A stretch of DNA of 64,000 nucleotides from Meandrina meandrites (taxonomy: Eukaryota; Cnidaria; Anthozoa; Scleractinia; Meandrinidae), in assembly GCA_963693305.1 (NCBI GenBank), contig OY855903.1:34746751-34810750 (forward strand), written 5' to 3'. Below, one piece after another: positions 12,560-23,538 of this stretch (its first letter is position 1; each line of letters begins with the position of its first letter). The notes under the pieces are model-generated. The model ran no database searches. It saw only the letters and a program-made list of their open reading frames with translations, and had not been told where the DNA came from. The position numbers and the translations under genes are program-made.

Positions 12560-13050
12560 TGTTGTACTGCTGCTTTGAAGAAGACAGTACTGTCTACCAG
12601 TTCAATCAGAGCTCTGTTTATTTGCAGGGAATCATGACCAAGCAAAGGATCTGTGTAACATGAAACTCACAGAAATAGCCACACACCCATTCAAGTGTGA
12701 AGGAATAGTAATCTTGCCTAGTACACGTACAGCCTAAATAGATTCTTCAGGAACTTTCACAGTGTGACCGTTATTGATTATTTCCTTGATAATACATAAT
12801 TGTTTCAGTACTGGCCATTCTGAATCAGTTTTATCCTTTGGCTTGTTCTTGATTGTTCGGTACGTCCACTTTGGATTGGCGGAATGGGAGAGAGATCTCA
12901 TAGTGGCCTGCCAGTTACTGTTTGATGCTTCTATCTCCCTGGGAATGACCCAATTCTTTGGCAAGTTTGTTAGATGCACGCTCCCTGAGGTCAAACATCT
13001 CCAGTTATAATTTAGGGGTGATGATTTCCTTTATTCTCTCAACTTCTCTA
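12560..13050 (-). pseudogene. Degraded retroelement pol fragment, unit A
   Basis: Reverse-strand pieces read SLQINRALI and FFKAA, like the end of an aspartic protease region, followed by KVPEES, then upstream PKWTY and MRSLSHSANP, which recall the protease to reverse-transcriptase linker of BEL/Pao-type elements. Frames are interrupted. The same pieces occur in unit B (41760-42640), so they predate the duplication. Family assignment is tentative. Confidence 0.4.
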
Positions 13051-13683
13051 AGAAATCACGACCAACGATTGCATTGTAGGCAGAGCTGTGCCTAACATGG
13101 AACTTACATTTATAGTCACGTCTATTCAAGTGTAAAAAAGCATTGATCTTGCCCAGTACTATCACTAGGAACCACCATGGAGTCAATCGGTATAAAATCT
13201 TCTAATGAACTGCTCTCGCTTCCTTCAGACGGAATACGGGAAATTTCTGAACTGGTGAATTTGGTTGAACAATGAACGGTCCTTTATTCTGGTTAATGCT
13301 GATATCTTGTTGTTTCTCGGTTGGTACTGTTGACTACACCTTGGCTGGAAAATGCTGTGGAAGTTCTTCTTGGTTCTATGGTATGTAATTCACTGTGATT
13401 CGGAACGTTTGTGTGATGCAAGGAACTTTATCATTGTCTTGAAATCTGTTGAGTCTTTTTGTCTTGGATAAGAAAAGAGGTTTCGATAGCTTGTTTGTGT
13501 TGATGTGATATCCCAGGGAAAAGTCATTGTCAGAAAAAAATTCACATTTAAAGTTTACTGGGTAACAACCCACGCCACACAGACGGGGCTCATCAAAACG
13601 TGTACGTAAGAGTAATAGTGAAATGATAATGATAATAATTTACTAATAATGACAAGAGTAACGAAAATGATATATTTACAGCA

Positions 13684-13972
13684 TATGGGAGGCGCAGTGG
13701 CCTAATGGTTAGTGCGCTGGACTCTGGATCGGGCTGTCCGGGTTCGAGCCCTGGCCCGGGCACTGCGTTGTGTTCTTGGGCAAGATACTTTACTCTCATA
13801 GTGCCTCTCTCCACCCAGGGGTATAAATGGGTACCAGCGAATTTACTGCTGGGGGTAACCCTGCGATGGACTAGCATCCCGTCCAGGGGGGAGTAACAAT
13901 ACTCCTAGTCGCTTCATGCTACGGAAACCGGGATAAGCTCCGGCCTGATGGGCCCCTAGGCTCGTATACAGA
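13684..13972 (+). mobile_element. tRNA-derived SINE
   Basis: The head (GGAGGCGCAGTGGCCTAATG) carries an A-box-like TGGCCTAATGGTTAG and a B box GGTTCGAGCCC, the internal RNA polymerase III promoter of tRNAs. A non-tRNA body runs to CTCGTATACAG. Unit B at about 44095 lacks it (TTTACAACGTACTATTTGC), giving an empty site. Target duplication is short, about TACAG. Confidence 0.85.
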
Positions 13973-14788
13973 CTTACTATTTGCAAAATAATAATTACAA
14001 TAATCAAAATTACAATGGACTAAAATTTTCATCTTACTATTTACAATTGAATGTTTAATAGTCATTTAGAAATGTGGGAAAAGCATTGCAGAACTTCAAA
14101 CCTAAGTACTAGGAACATTTAACACTAGATCTGCCCCCGCTGTTTGTATGATTTGAAAGAGACAGCCTGGAGTTATCAATTGAACAAATGAGAGCACTTG
14201 TGATAGCATTATTTGCTCCAAGTAAAGTAATATTAAAACATTTTGATAAACTAATATTATATTTCCTGAACCCTTTAAAAATGTAAGAAATGCTTTTTTA
14301 TTAAAAACTGAACCCGACTGAAATATGCAATAATTGAGAGAGGTAAAAATGTGAAGTCAATGAAAATACATCCATGTTGCCGATTGAAATCAAATTCATA
14401 CTTTAATGTAATAACAATGAACCTAAGTTGCAAATGTTTACTGCAATGTTCTTCAAACTTAGTTGCTATACAACTACAAGTGGTTCTTGAAAAATACTTT
14501 TCATTTTTTAAGAACTTCCATCAATTTTCGTAACTGTAACTGTTCATTATAAATTTTTTACAATACTTTCTGAATGTATTTTTGTGTTTCTGTATTAATC
14601 TAAATTAAATTATATGGAAAAATATTTGAAACAAATATGGTCGTTTCAACAAATCTAATAATAGAAATAATTTTAAATTGAACTCTATAATTACAAATTT
14701 GAACTGTGTAACTTTGATTTGAAACTGTCTATACTATCTTATTTGATGATGGAAATCGAGTGAAGTTATCACTATTGGATGAGAACCT

Positions 14789-15075
14789 GTGAAAAACCTG
14801 TGAGAAACCTGTGAAAAAACATGTGACACAGAAACACCCTGTGAAAAAACATGTGAATTTTGCAAGGGCTAAATTTTGTCCAAAAATCACAAAATTTAGA
14901 ACCCGTGAAAAAACCTGTGAATTTCATGACCTATGAAAAAACCTGTGAAAAAACATGTGAACAAAATAATTAAAAAATTCACTTTTAAAACCTGTGAATA
15001 AACCTGTGAAATAGCCTCTGAAGAAATTTCAAGAAAATTACTCAGAACAAACATGTGAAAATACCTGTGAATAAA
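14789..15075. repeat. Left subterminal repeat array of the CACTA element
   Basis: About fourteen copies of an ACCTGTGAAAA-type unit, with variants such as ACATGTGAAAA, lie in one orientation. Such arrays are transposase binding sites in known CACTA elements; binding here is inferred. The mirror array is at 26524-26966. Confidence 0.85.
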
Positions 15076-15754
15076 CTATCAAGAGCTTTCACTGGAAAAG
15101 GAAAACAGTTTAAAACTAATAAAAAAACACTTTGATTAATTAAGTCAACAAAAATTGCTGTGATAAATAGGGCGAACATACAGTTGTAAGCCAGGCAATA
15201 AAAAATTGAAATATTTTGCAAGTTCTACATGATTTGAACCATTTTGATAATTGAACTGCATGCAATTGCAACACATGGTTTACTTGTACAACCAAATCTG
15301 GTATGTTCATTATTTCGGCAGGCAAAATATTGAATTTGTATGATTCATCAGGCCACACCTCTCATTTGTAAATTACTGGGCAGACCAAATGATACTTTTT
15401 CAGGATTTGGCTTGCCAAAGCTTTGTGTATGTGTTTATTTTTTCGCTGCAATCAAAGTGCTTTTAAATATTTTATTAAATATAACACTTAAATATACTAC
15501 CACATTGCACTGCTGATGCAATGACAGGAAAAACATAACATTGATGTATGCTCAGGTCCAGAAAAAGCTGTCTAGGCCCATACAAGTGACCTGAACAATT
15601 CAATAACCATGTGCAATCGATCATATATTTCACCATGAGACATTTCTACAACTTCCAACTAAATCAAGCTAAAATACTCATCAACTGCGTTTGGCTGGGC
15701 TGGAGGGAAAATATTTGGCTGTTGGTCATGATGCTTGGGCCTCTCAGAGCTCTG

Positions 15755-18700
15755 TCAACACGTCCTGAACTTGAGCCAAATATTATTATTGTATTTATCG
15801 GATAAATTTGTCAATAAGCTAATAATAAAAAAATCCAAAGAATATTCAATCATGTACAGTATAGCTTTATTGGAAAACATCTGCCATTTGATAACACTGG
15901 TACAATTAACTGATAATGAGTAATATATGACTTTACATTTATTTACTGTTAACTGATTGTAGCAACAATTAGTATAATATGCAGTTCCAGTGCAATAATA
16001 GATTATAGCTTCAACTAGCAGAATGAAGTGCTGAAAATAAAGGTCAGGGAGGATGCCATATAAAAGACATGGCACAGAATAGAACTCTGATGCCTTCAGG
16101 TGACGGAAGTTCTCCATAACACTTCTTGGTAAGTGTGATATACAGACTAGTGGAAACAAATTCATATCTTGACTTAACAACCCTCCAAGTTAAGACCATT
16201 CTAGTTGCCATGACGACTAAAATTTTGGAGCTAGCTACTAAATTGCAACCGAAGTCGCCAGCCTGGCGACTAAAATTGAGAAGAAGGATTAAAAGCGTGA
16301 GCTAATTTAGCAACTAAAATTTTTCACTGGCGACCAAACTTGAGCAGTCGGTGGCCAAATGGCCATTAAGGAAAAAAATAGACTTGGAGGGTTGCTTAAT
16401 CTCATGAAGTTTGTCTTACTGACCATGATTCAGAACTATAACTCTTATCCATCCATAAAAGTAACAGTGGTGGATCCAGACCTTCAGCAGGGGGGGGGGG
16501 GGGGGGGGGGTTGACTACAAATGTTGAATTCTGCAAAGATAATTCTGGCAGTTCACAGAACAGGCAAAAGAGGGGGGTGAGGGGAAACCATTGGCAAATG
16601 AATTTTTGGTAATTCAGCTGCAAATTGAAGAGTTTGTTCATGTGTCCTCTCCTAACCATATCCAGTTTTTAAATTATTTTCAATAAAAGGATATGCATGG
16701 GTGTGGCCTCCTTTGATAATTTTGTTTCACTGTCTCCCCAGGGCTTAGACGATATGAGCATGAGCAGCCATAAAATGCATTGTATTAAAAAAAATTCTTG
16801 AAATAAAGGCTTTGCTGGGGCATCAAATGTGCCAAAACCCAAACAGCAATGGAGAGTCTTCAGTCTGGTTGATCTTTACTTGTATAAACCTGCAAGCAAA
16901 ACAGCCAGTCATATTTTTAAAATATTGAAGGACCGTAGCCAGGGTTAAACATAATTATTAAGAATTTAAGAACGATCTCTGGCTAAAAATATGTAAGAGT
17001 ACGAACTTTCGACTGTTAGATCTACAGTCTTCAATGGGTAAAAATACATATTTTGTTATTCACTTTTACCCGTCGAAGACTGTAGATCTAACAGTCGAGA
17101 ACTCGTACTTTTAAATATTTTTAGCCAGAGATCATTCTTAAATTCTTAATAAGTCATATTTTTGTTACATGCAGACACTCAGTTGCAAAATTATTAGGCC
17201 TCCTGTGGCTTCCCTCAAGCCTGGTCAGGAGCAGTGTTAGCTTTTAAAAGAAGTTCTTCTTGCAGCTTATGAAACAATTATATTTAGTATCGTCCATTGC
17301 ACCAAAATTCAAAGATTGAAAGAGTGTTGGACAATGTTTCGCAGAAGCAGTCACAAAAGTGAACTGGCGACGAATTTTATCCTGACATAAATTCAATTTC
17401 AAGTCTTCTGTGTTTGCAAACTGAATGACAACATGGGCTTTGACAGTAATAGTAATACTGACATATATTATTAATTTATTGCCTTGCACTGTCCAATTGA
17501 ATGGCTGATAAAGAACTGGTAAAACTTAATGTACATGTACATGTTCATACCTTGGTTAAACAAATCTTTCAAGGTTTCTGCAAATGGTTGCATAATGGTC
17601 TGAAAGCAAGGTGTTTGCTTTCCAAACCAGACGCAAGTGAATAAACAATATTTTCTTTGATGTCTGTAAAACAAGAATTTAGTTTATGCTAGAGTGATTT
17701 TACAAAACCTGTGAAATAGTAATATTACACTTTCAGTTTCTATAAGACACTAATGCCATTAAGCAGAACTGTTAGATATTGTTTGATGGGTTAAATGAAA
17801 TCACCCTAAACACTTTACTCCATCTGCATACAAATTTACAGGTCATTCCTTGTCAAATAGTATTACCCGCTACTTATCAGTACAACAAAAATGAATTTCT
17901 TCTACTCAGGCAAGGGATCGGGCACCTTATATATCATGCAAAGCAATAGACCTTATTTAAATTCTCCGATGGCCCTGAGGCGAGAGCCTTCTAAACATGA
18001 ATGTGAGGCTCATATGTGGGGGATTTTGCTAAAAAAATTAATACAAATTAAGCTACATAAGAAGGAAAAATATTACAGCAGGGTTGCTGGAAAACCAAAC
18101 TAATAACATTATGCTCTAAAGCTTATGTAAGTTATCTGCAGGCTAGAGGGGTACCAGCATCAAGCAAAAATACAAGGAGATTGAAAGTCAGTCAGTGAGA
18201 CAAAAAATTCCAATTAAAGGAACTGTATCACAGATTCAGCCAAATGCAGGTACCAAAAAGTGCAACCGAACTGGGTGAAATTAAAAAAAAAACGCTTCTA
18301 AAGAACAGTGAAGGGACATTTCAAGAACACAGCAAATTTTACAGATGGGAAAAAATTTAAGAAAATTGAAATAGATTGACCAGGGTTTTTAAATTACTGT
18401 TCAAACAGTTTTCAAAGATAGTTCCGTTTGTTTGTAACTTTAAATTGTAAATAATTATGCCCGGAAGACATAATAAGCTAATGGCTTTGTCATCTAGATC
18501 GGTTCCACAGAAGTAATTTCTCTTCATAAACATCAGGTGCCAATTAGCAAGTATTTTGCAAAATTATATAAAATAAACTGAACTCAGCCGTGACACAGTC
18601 CCTTTAAGTTTCATACATTTCTTTAATCTTTTTTATCTTTGAGAGCCCCAAACCCCCAGGGAATTCCAATCAATCCCTTTTGTGGGTGGAGTATGGGTAT

Positions 18701-20274
18701 TTTCTGGAACTAGCTGCAGGCACACAAGTGCATGTAGCTATAAAGCAAAAAATATTATTTAGATACCAAGCATCAGGCCATCCCCCTTTTTTTTTTCGTT
18801 TATTGTCGAAGGCGATTTTGGATCGGTTGGTCAGGAAAGAAAAAAAAAGCAACAAAAAAAAAATTGGAAAAGGAGTCTGGAACTAGGAGGCCCGGTATCT
18901 CAGCATAATATCCGTGGAGCCTGGAAACAACAAGACGTGGTTATAAAGTCAACTTGGCGGCAATGGAGGAAGGAAAAATCGACATCGTGGTTAAACTCAA
19001 ACGAGAACAGCGAAAAAAGGATGAACCACCAAAACTGTATGGCAAAAAATTGCCTATGTTTCGGATTAAAGCGACATTTCTTTGAAATAATGTGTCATTG
19101 CCTTCTGCATAACTTTTTCTTTTTTTTTAAAAACACGAAAATCTGGGTCGGTCGGACGACGCTAAACAGAGAAAAACAAGGGGATGGCCTCAGCAAAGTT
19201 TAAAACACTTTAAAGGTTCACACACAGTTTAGCTCAACATAAATGAAAGTTAAAAGCCCAAATTAATTTTAATATGGTTTTAAAGAAGTACATGTAGTTG
19301 AGTACCTGCACTTTGGAGGAAGCCCATTTATAAATAGACAGTAGACAGTTGGCCAAATGCTCAATTTGGAAGAACTAAATACAGCCACACCATCTGTGAT
19401 TATCTGAAGTGATAAATGGATCTCCATTTCTTTTTGTTCTGCAACTTGTTACTCTGAAGAATCCATCCTTTGCAAAGTGTTAAGGTACAACTGTCCATCA
19501 AAAAATAATGTCCTCTGTGTTGCCCTCATGTTTCTTTTTCCTAGTGAGTGATATATACACTTCTTCCCCTTTTGAGTAGAAAAGAAAGAAACCAAACAAA
19601 TATAAATTACTAGAAAGGTCTGCACTGCAGAATATTTGTTTTATGCAGTAAATCTCACTGCTAACATACAAAGAAATGGTTGTTCCTATGACAAAAATCT
19701 GCATGGAAATACTCAGTTTATTCTACATGTACGCATCATCTGATTTGACCTTAGCATTTGTGGGCCAAATTTCTATGTCATCTACAGACAAGAAACAGAA
19801 TGACATATAAATGGCATGCCCTCTTCAATAATAATAAAAACAAACAAACAAACCAGAAACCTCATTGTAACGTCCTCCGTCCATTTGGTTCTTGAATCTC
19901 AAATGAACCTTTAAGTTGGTTGGAACTTCGGACTCCAGATGACCATAACGCCGTGAGCAAGTAGGAATTCCACTGGCATAAAAAATGTCTGGATCATCAT
20001 TTACGAAACTGGATAGGTGTGCATGCAACTCGTTCAGAAGAGCCTCGAACACATCCCCCTCTTTCTAAGAACTCTGTTATCCTCGTTTTCACTTGCATAT
20101 GTTAGATGACTGTTGATCGCATCTCTGACTTGTTCAAAATGCGGTAAAATGTTGTTTTAGGGATCTTTGCGTTAGGTTGAGAGAGATAGTTTCCAAAATG
20201 TCCTCTCTTCGTTGTGGCTTCGGATTTACTGTCCTTTCAGAGGAAGAAGAATTGGAATTTGAACAGGCCGCCAT
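15755..20274 (-). CDS. CACTA-type transposase, multi-exon, partly resolved
   Basis: Three reverse-strand segments resemble animal EnSpm/CACTA transposases in the expected order. Near 19306-19420 there is TDGVAVFSSSKLSIWP...INGLPPKC, ending at CAG|GTAC. At 17551-17663, bounded by TTTACAG and CAAG|GTATG, there is CVWFGKQTPCF...MQPFAETLKDLFNQG. Near 16010-16150 there is HLKASEF...GILPDLYFQHFILL. A possible first exon starts at an ATG at 20274 (MAACSNSNSSSSER) with a downstream reading FEALLNELHAHLSSF near 20050-19830. I cannot join all exons without frame problems and may be missing several, so it could be a decayed gene. Family assignment rests on these motif patterns from general knowledge. 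Confidence 0.6.
16490..16512. repeat. Poly-G run
   Basis: An uninterrupted G run inside the CACTA element. It is likely a length-unstable microsatellite. Confidence 0.9.
16954..17153. mobile_element. Near-perfect 200-bp hairpin MITE
   Basis: Arms of about 85 bp (ATTATTAAGAATTTAAGAAC... CTGTTAGATCTACAG...) pair with few mismatches around a short AT-rich loop. It is nested in the CACTA element between transposase segments. No coding content. Confidence 0.85.
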
Positions 20275-20541
20275 TGCCACATTCAAGCAGTCAAGCGAGA
20301 ACTGCGAGAACTTAGTAACCTCTCGTTTACGCGTCCACAACAAAAGTTCAGCGGCGTTCTTGAAAGGATGCTCGGTTGCTCGGTGGTTCGGGTGGCCGCG
20401 TTTTTTGGCGGGCTTTTTACCGCCAAATCGTCAAGAAAACCATCTTTGCTCCCATTTCTTCACACGTTTTTGCCTGTTTATTTCTTATCGGCTCGAAACT
20501 GACAAGACTGTACAAAACCTAGTCCAAAGAGTTCAAAAGTT
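20275..20541. promoter_or_regulatory. Possible bidirectional promoter of the CACTA element
   Basis: This 267-bp interval lies between the candidate reverse-strand start (20274) and the forward start (20542). It is GC-richer than its surroundings (for example the GGTGGCCGCG and TTGGCGGGC stretch). No TATA box was recognised. The assignment depends on both gene models being real. Confidence 0.3.
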
Positions 20542-21426
20542 ATGAGTTCAAGAAATCGGAAAAGTAATTCTCGGTACGAGGATGAAGGTAAGAGACTTTC
20601 CTTGCTTTTTATAAGCCTTTTTAGAACTATTTTATTCTACTATTTAAGCGTATTGATATTCAACTTTTTTAATAAGCTTAATTTATCTGTAAGATATTAA
20701 CTTATAAATATATTTTAGCTCAATTAGCTCTCCAGCTGAATATTTTAGACACTTAATGTTCATGTATGTATGTAAGTTTTAGATTATGTATACTGCAAGT
20801 AGGCTAGCGCTGGGAACAGCTTTGCTCTCGCCTCCGCCAGTCTTAAACACAAAAATAAAATAACGCCTGTTCTCCAGGTTATATACTTAATAATTGAAGT
20901 GAATATTTTTTTTACCGTGTACAAATAATAATTTATTCTATTTTACCCCCCGGTATAAATGGGCTAATGGGGATGTGCCGTTGGATGGGGTCGCATTTTC
21001 ACGACAGGACTGACTATAATGGGGTCGCTTTTTCACACATTTTTTATAGGGTGACTAGAATGGGGTCACACTTTTGCGGGATTTTGAGAGTAAGAAAATT
21101 CTGGCAAGTTGTGATTTATAAACGGAAAGATTCGCCGAAAAAAAGTTACCGAATTCATTGCTGAGGGGGGAGTGTTGTTTAATATTTCACAAACGGCTCC
21201 CATTAAGTGACTAAGTTGGGGTCGTGAAAATTACATTTAAGGTCGCCACACGAGGCCAGGGGACCAGTCGCAGGGACCGGTCCCTGTAGAGTTTACACGA
21301 TGGAATGAGTCGCGGGGACCAGTCCCTTGAAGGGTTCACACGCTGGGACCTGTTTCGCAGCAAGATAGCAGTATTTATGACGTTTTCAATATATAAAACA
21401 AGATAATCACCTTGTGGAGATGGAAA

Positions 21427-21466
<40 letters not shown>

Positions 21467-22812
21467 CTATTATTGTTCATATCTGAGCGTGCTTACTGGC
21501 CTGTGTTCAACAATTGTTTTAAAAACATGGAATGTTGACAATGTTCGAAATCCGCTCGTATTTTATAATTTTGATATCAGGTTTCCTTTCGGTGTTTTTA
21601 TACCTGATCAAATTTGCATAACATAAACCGAATGTCACCCATTCTCTTCATGAAATGGCACAAAAACATGCTAGCGACAGCTAGCTATATATAGCGAGAA
21701 AATTTGGCGGGAACTTTGTTTTCATCGAGTAAAAATGGCTTCGAGAGCTGCGAAGAAAAAGACTCTGTTGCTCCTGATGATGATGCAAGACGAAGAATTG
21801 CCGGTTTCTTATGAACGAAGAATCAATTACCATTCGTGTACTGGTGACGCTCCAATCTTCAATATTAATGCCAACAGTCTGTTCAGTAGTATTCTGTTCA
21901 ATCTGTTCACTACTCTGTTCAGGCATCGCCATCTTCAAACACGAACGTGCAGAATTGTGGGAGCTTAAAATGCTGATCAGCGATTGGTTCATTTTTAATT
22001 GGTCACAGGGACCAGTCCCACGACCCTGTTCACACAAGGGACCAAGCAAAATATTGCGGGGACCAGTCCCTGCGACTGGTCCCACGAATTCAAACCAGTT
22101 TGAATTCTTGGGACCGATTTTAATTAACAGTTACTGCCCCTCAATTGTATAATTGCTTTATTTGTAGATGGTTTAACTCATCCCAGCTGGTGCACATATG
22201 TATGTTTATGCTAACATCATTGAGCAGGCCTCCAGATGAGCATCAGGTACTGGATATGCAGCATGCCTCAGCCTGCTGGATGCCTTGAATGAGGAGTTTA
22301 AAGGCCAAAACCTAACTAGAGCAAATGGCAAATTATCAAATTATATTCTGAACAGCGTTATTGGTAAGCATAAATTTCAGGATGTACAAGTTTATAACTT
22401 AGTCATTGCAAATTATGTGAACCACAAGCAAATGTCATTAAGGTGATTCCTCAGTACTGCATTGCGCATTCCTACTGTGCAGAATTTGACGCCCGATTAG
22501 CGTGCACATAAACAAAATGGCGGCTTTTTTCTATAGGGCTTGGCTCGTGATAGAGATAAACTACCTTTTTGTAGTAAACAAGCATGGTCACCTATATTTT
22601 TTATTGTATAATTTTGGTGTAAAAATTGTCCTCTTTGAGTAAGACAATTTAAAAAAAATTCATAAAAAAAGATATAGCTGAGTGCGTGCACAAAACTGCT
22701 ACTCAAGGACGCACTGAAAACAGCAATGCGAGGATTGTTTTGATTCGATGTCGTTTGGATTTGTGAAAACATGTATCATGTTTCTATCGAGTTATAGAAA
22801 CGCGAGTGGAAT

Positions 22813-22843
<31 letters not shown>

Positions 22844-23269
22844 GAGTTGCAGGCAAGTGTTTCCACAGCTTTTTCGAGTTCTCCCAAACTTTCACGAGTT
22901 CATTCTGAGGAATCACCTTCAATCAATTTTGTCACTTCAATATAGCCTAAATAAACTCACCCTGTGTGTAGTATTAAAAATAAAATAATAATAATAATAA
23001 TAATGACAACAAACTTGCCATAATGAGGGATAAATTGTCAATTATTATAACAATTATTTAATTGATGGGTATTGTTAACACTTAATGCATTGTCTTCATG
23101 TCAAACAAATTGATATGAGTAACTGTATCCTTATTCATTCTGCTTTCTGTCTCATTGATTCAAAACAGGATTTACACTGAAGAAGTACCAGGGGTTCACT
23201 GTATCTGCAGCTGCCATCAAGATAAGTCTCCGTAACAAACTTAAATTACCACATTCAACTCTGTGCTAG
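20542..23269 (+). CDS. Small three-exon gene inside the CACTA element, function unknown
   Basis: The exons are 20542-20587, 22247-22363 and 23169-23269. They begin with ATG, keep phase 1 at both junctions (GAAG|GTAAG, CAG|GT, TTG|GTAAG, ACAG|GA) and end at TAG, giving 87 codons. The N-terminus is polar and basic (MSSRNRKSNSRYEDE). The centre has ACLSLLDALNEEF and SNYILNSVIG, and the end has AAAIKISLRNKLKL. This is faintly like BEN or other small helical DNA-binding domains, but not convincingly so. It is divergent to the transposase start, 267 bp away. The acceptor of exon 2 has a poor pyrimidine tract. Not recognised. Confidence 0.4.
21240..22092. mobile_element. Inverted-repeat element with GGGACCAGTCGCAGGGACC ends
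   Basis: The left arm (21258-21355) and right arm (22005-22090) share several GGGACCAGTC and GGGACTGGTCCC blocks in inverted order, separated by CACAC-containing spacers. The interior includes an (ATT)n run at 21427-21465. It is nested in an intron of the small forward gene. The arms are diverged and the exact ends are uncertain. Confidence 0.7.
22440..22919. mobile_element. MITE with AAGGTGATTCCTCAG ends
   Basis: The terminal sequence AAGGTGATTCCTCAG pairs with CTGAGGAATCACCTT at the other end. The 480-bp interior is non-coding with internal short inverted stretches. It is nested in the CACTA element. Confidence 0.75.
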
Positions 23270-23538
23270 GGAGTTTAACTTGGATAAACTAGCAGATGTT
23301 AATTCTTTTGCAAATTAAACCTCATGCACCTTGCTTAATGTATACAGCTGATTATGTTTCAAGATAGTTTTTCTCTTCATTTTAACTTAACTTTCTCTTT
23401 TTTTAAGAAAGCATCTGGGTTGTAAAGGTTTCTCAGCCTGAATTTACTTTTTTATTATTCAGGAATAGGGGAATATTGTATCTGGTGGATGCATTATTTA
23501 TTTGTAATTCACTGCAGATTGAAGGAAATTTGTTAATA

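Noticed and set aside
13684..13760. A tRNA gene
   Set aside because: Promoter boxes are present but the sequence is the head of a longer SINE and does not keep a normal tRNA 3' half.
20177..20545. Forward frame starting MREIVSKMSSLRCGF
   Set aside because: It is antisense to the serine-rich candidate transposase first exon and shows no family resemblance.
21211..21480. Poly-Asn/poly-Tyr frames
   Set aside because: Translations of the (ATT)n microsatellite.
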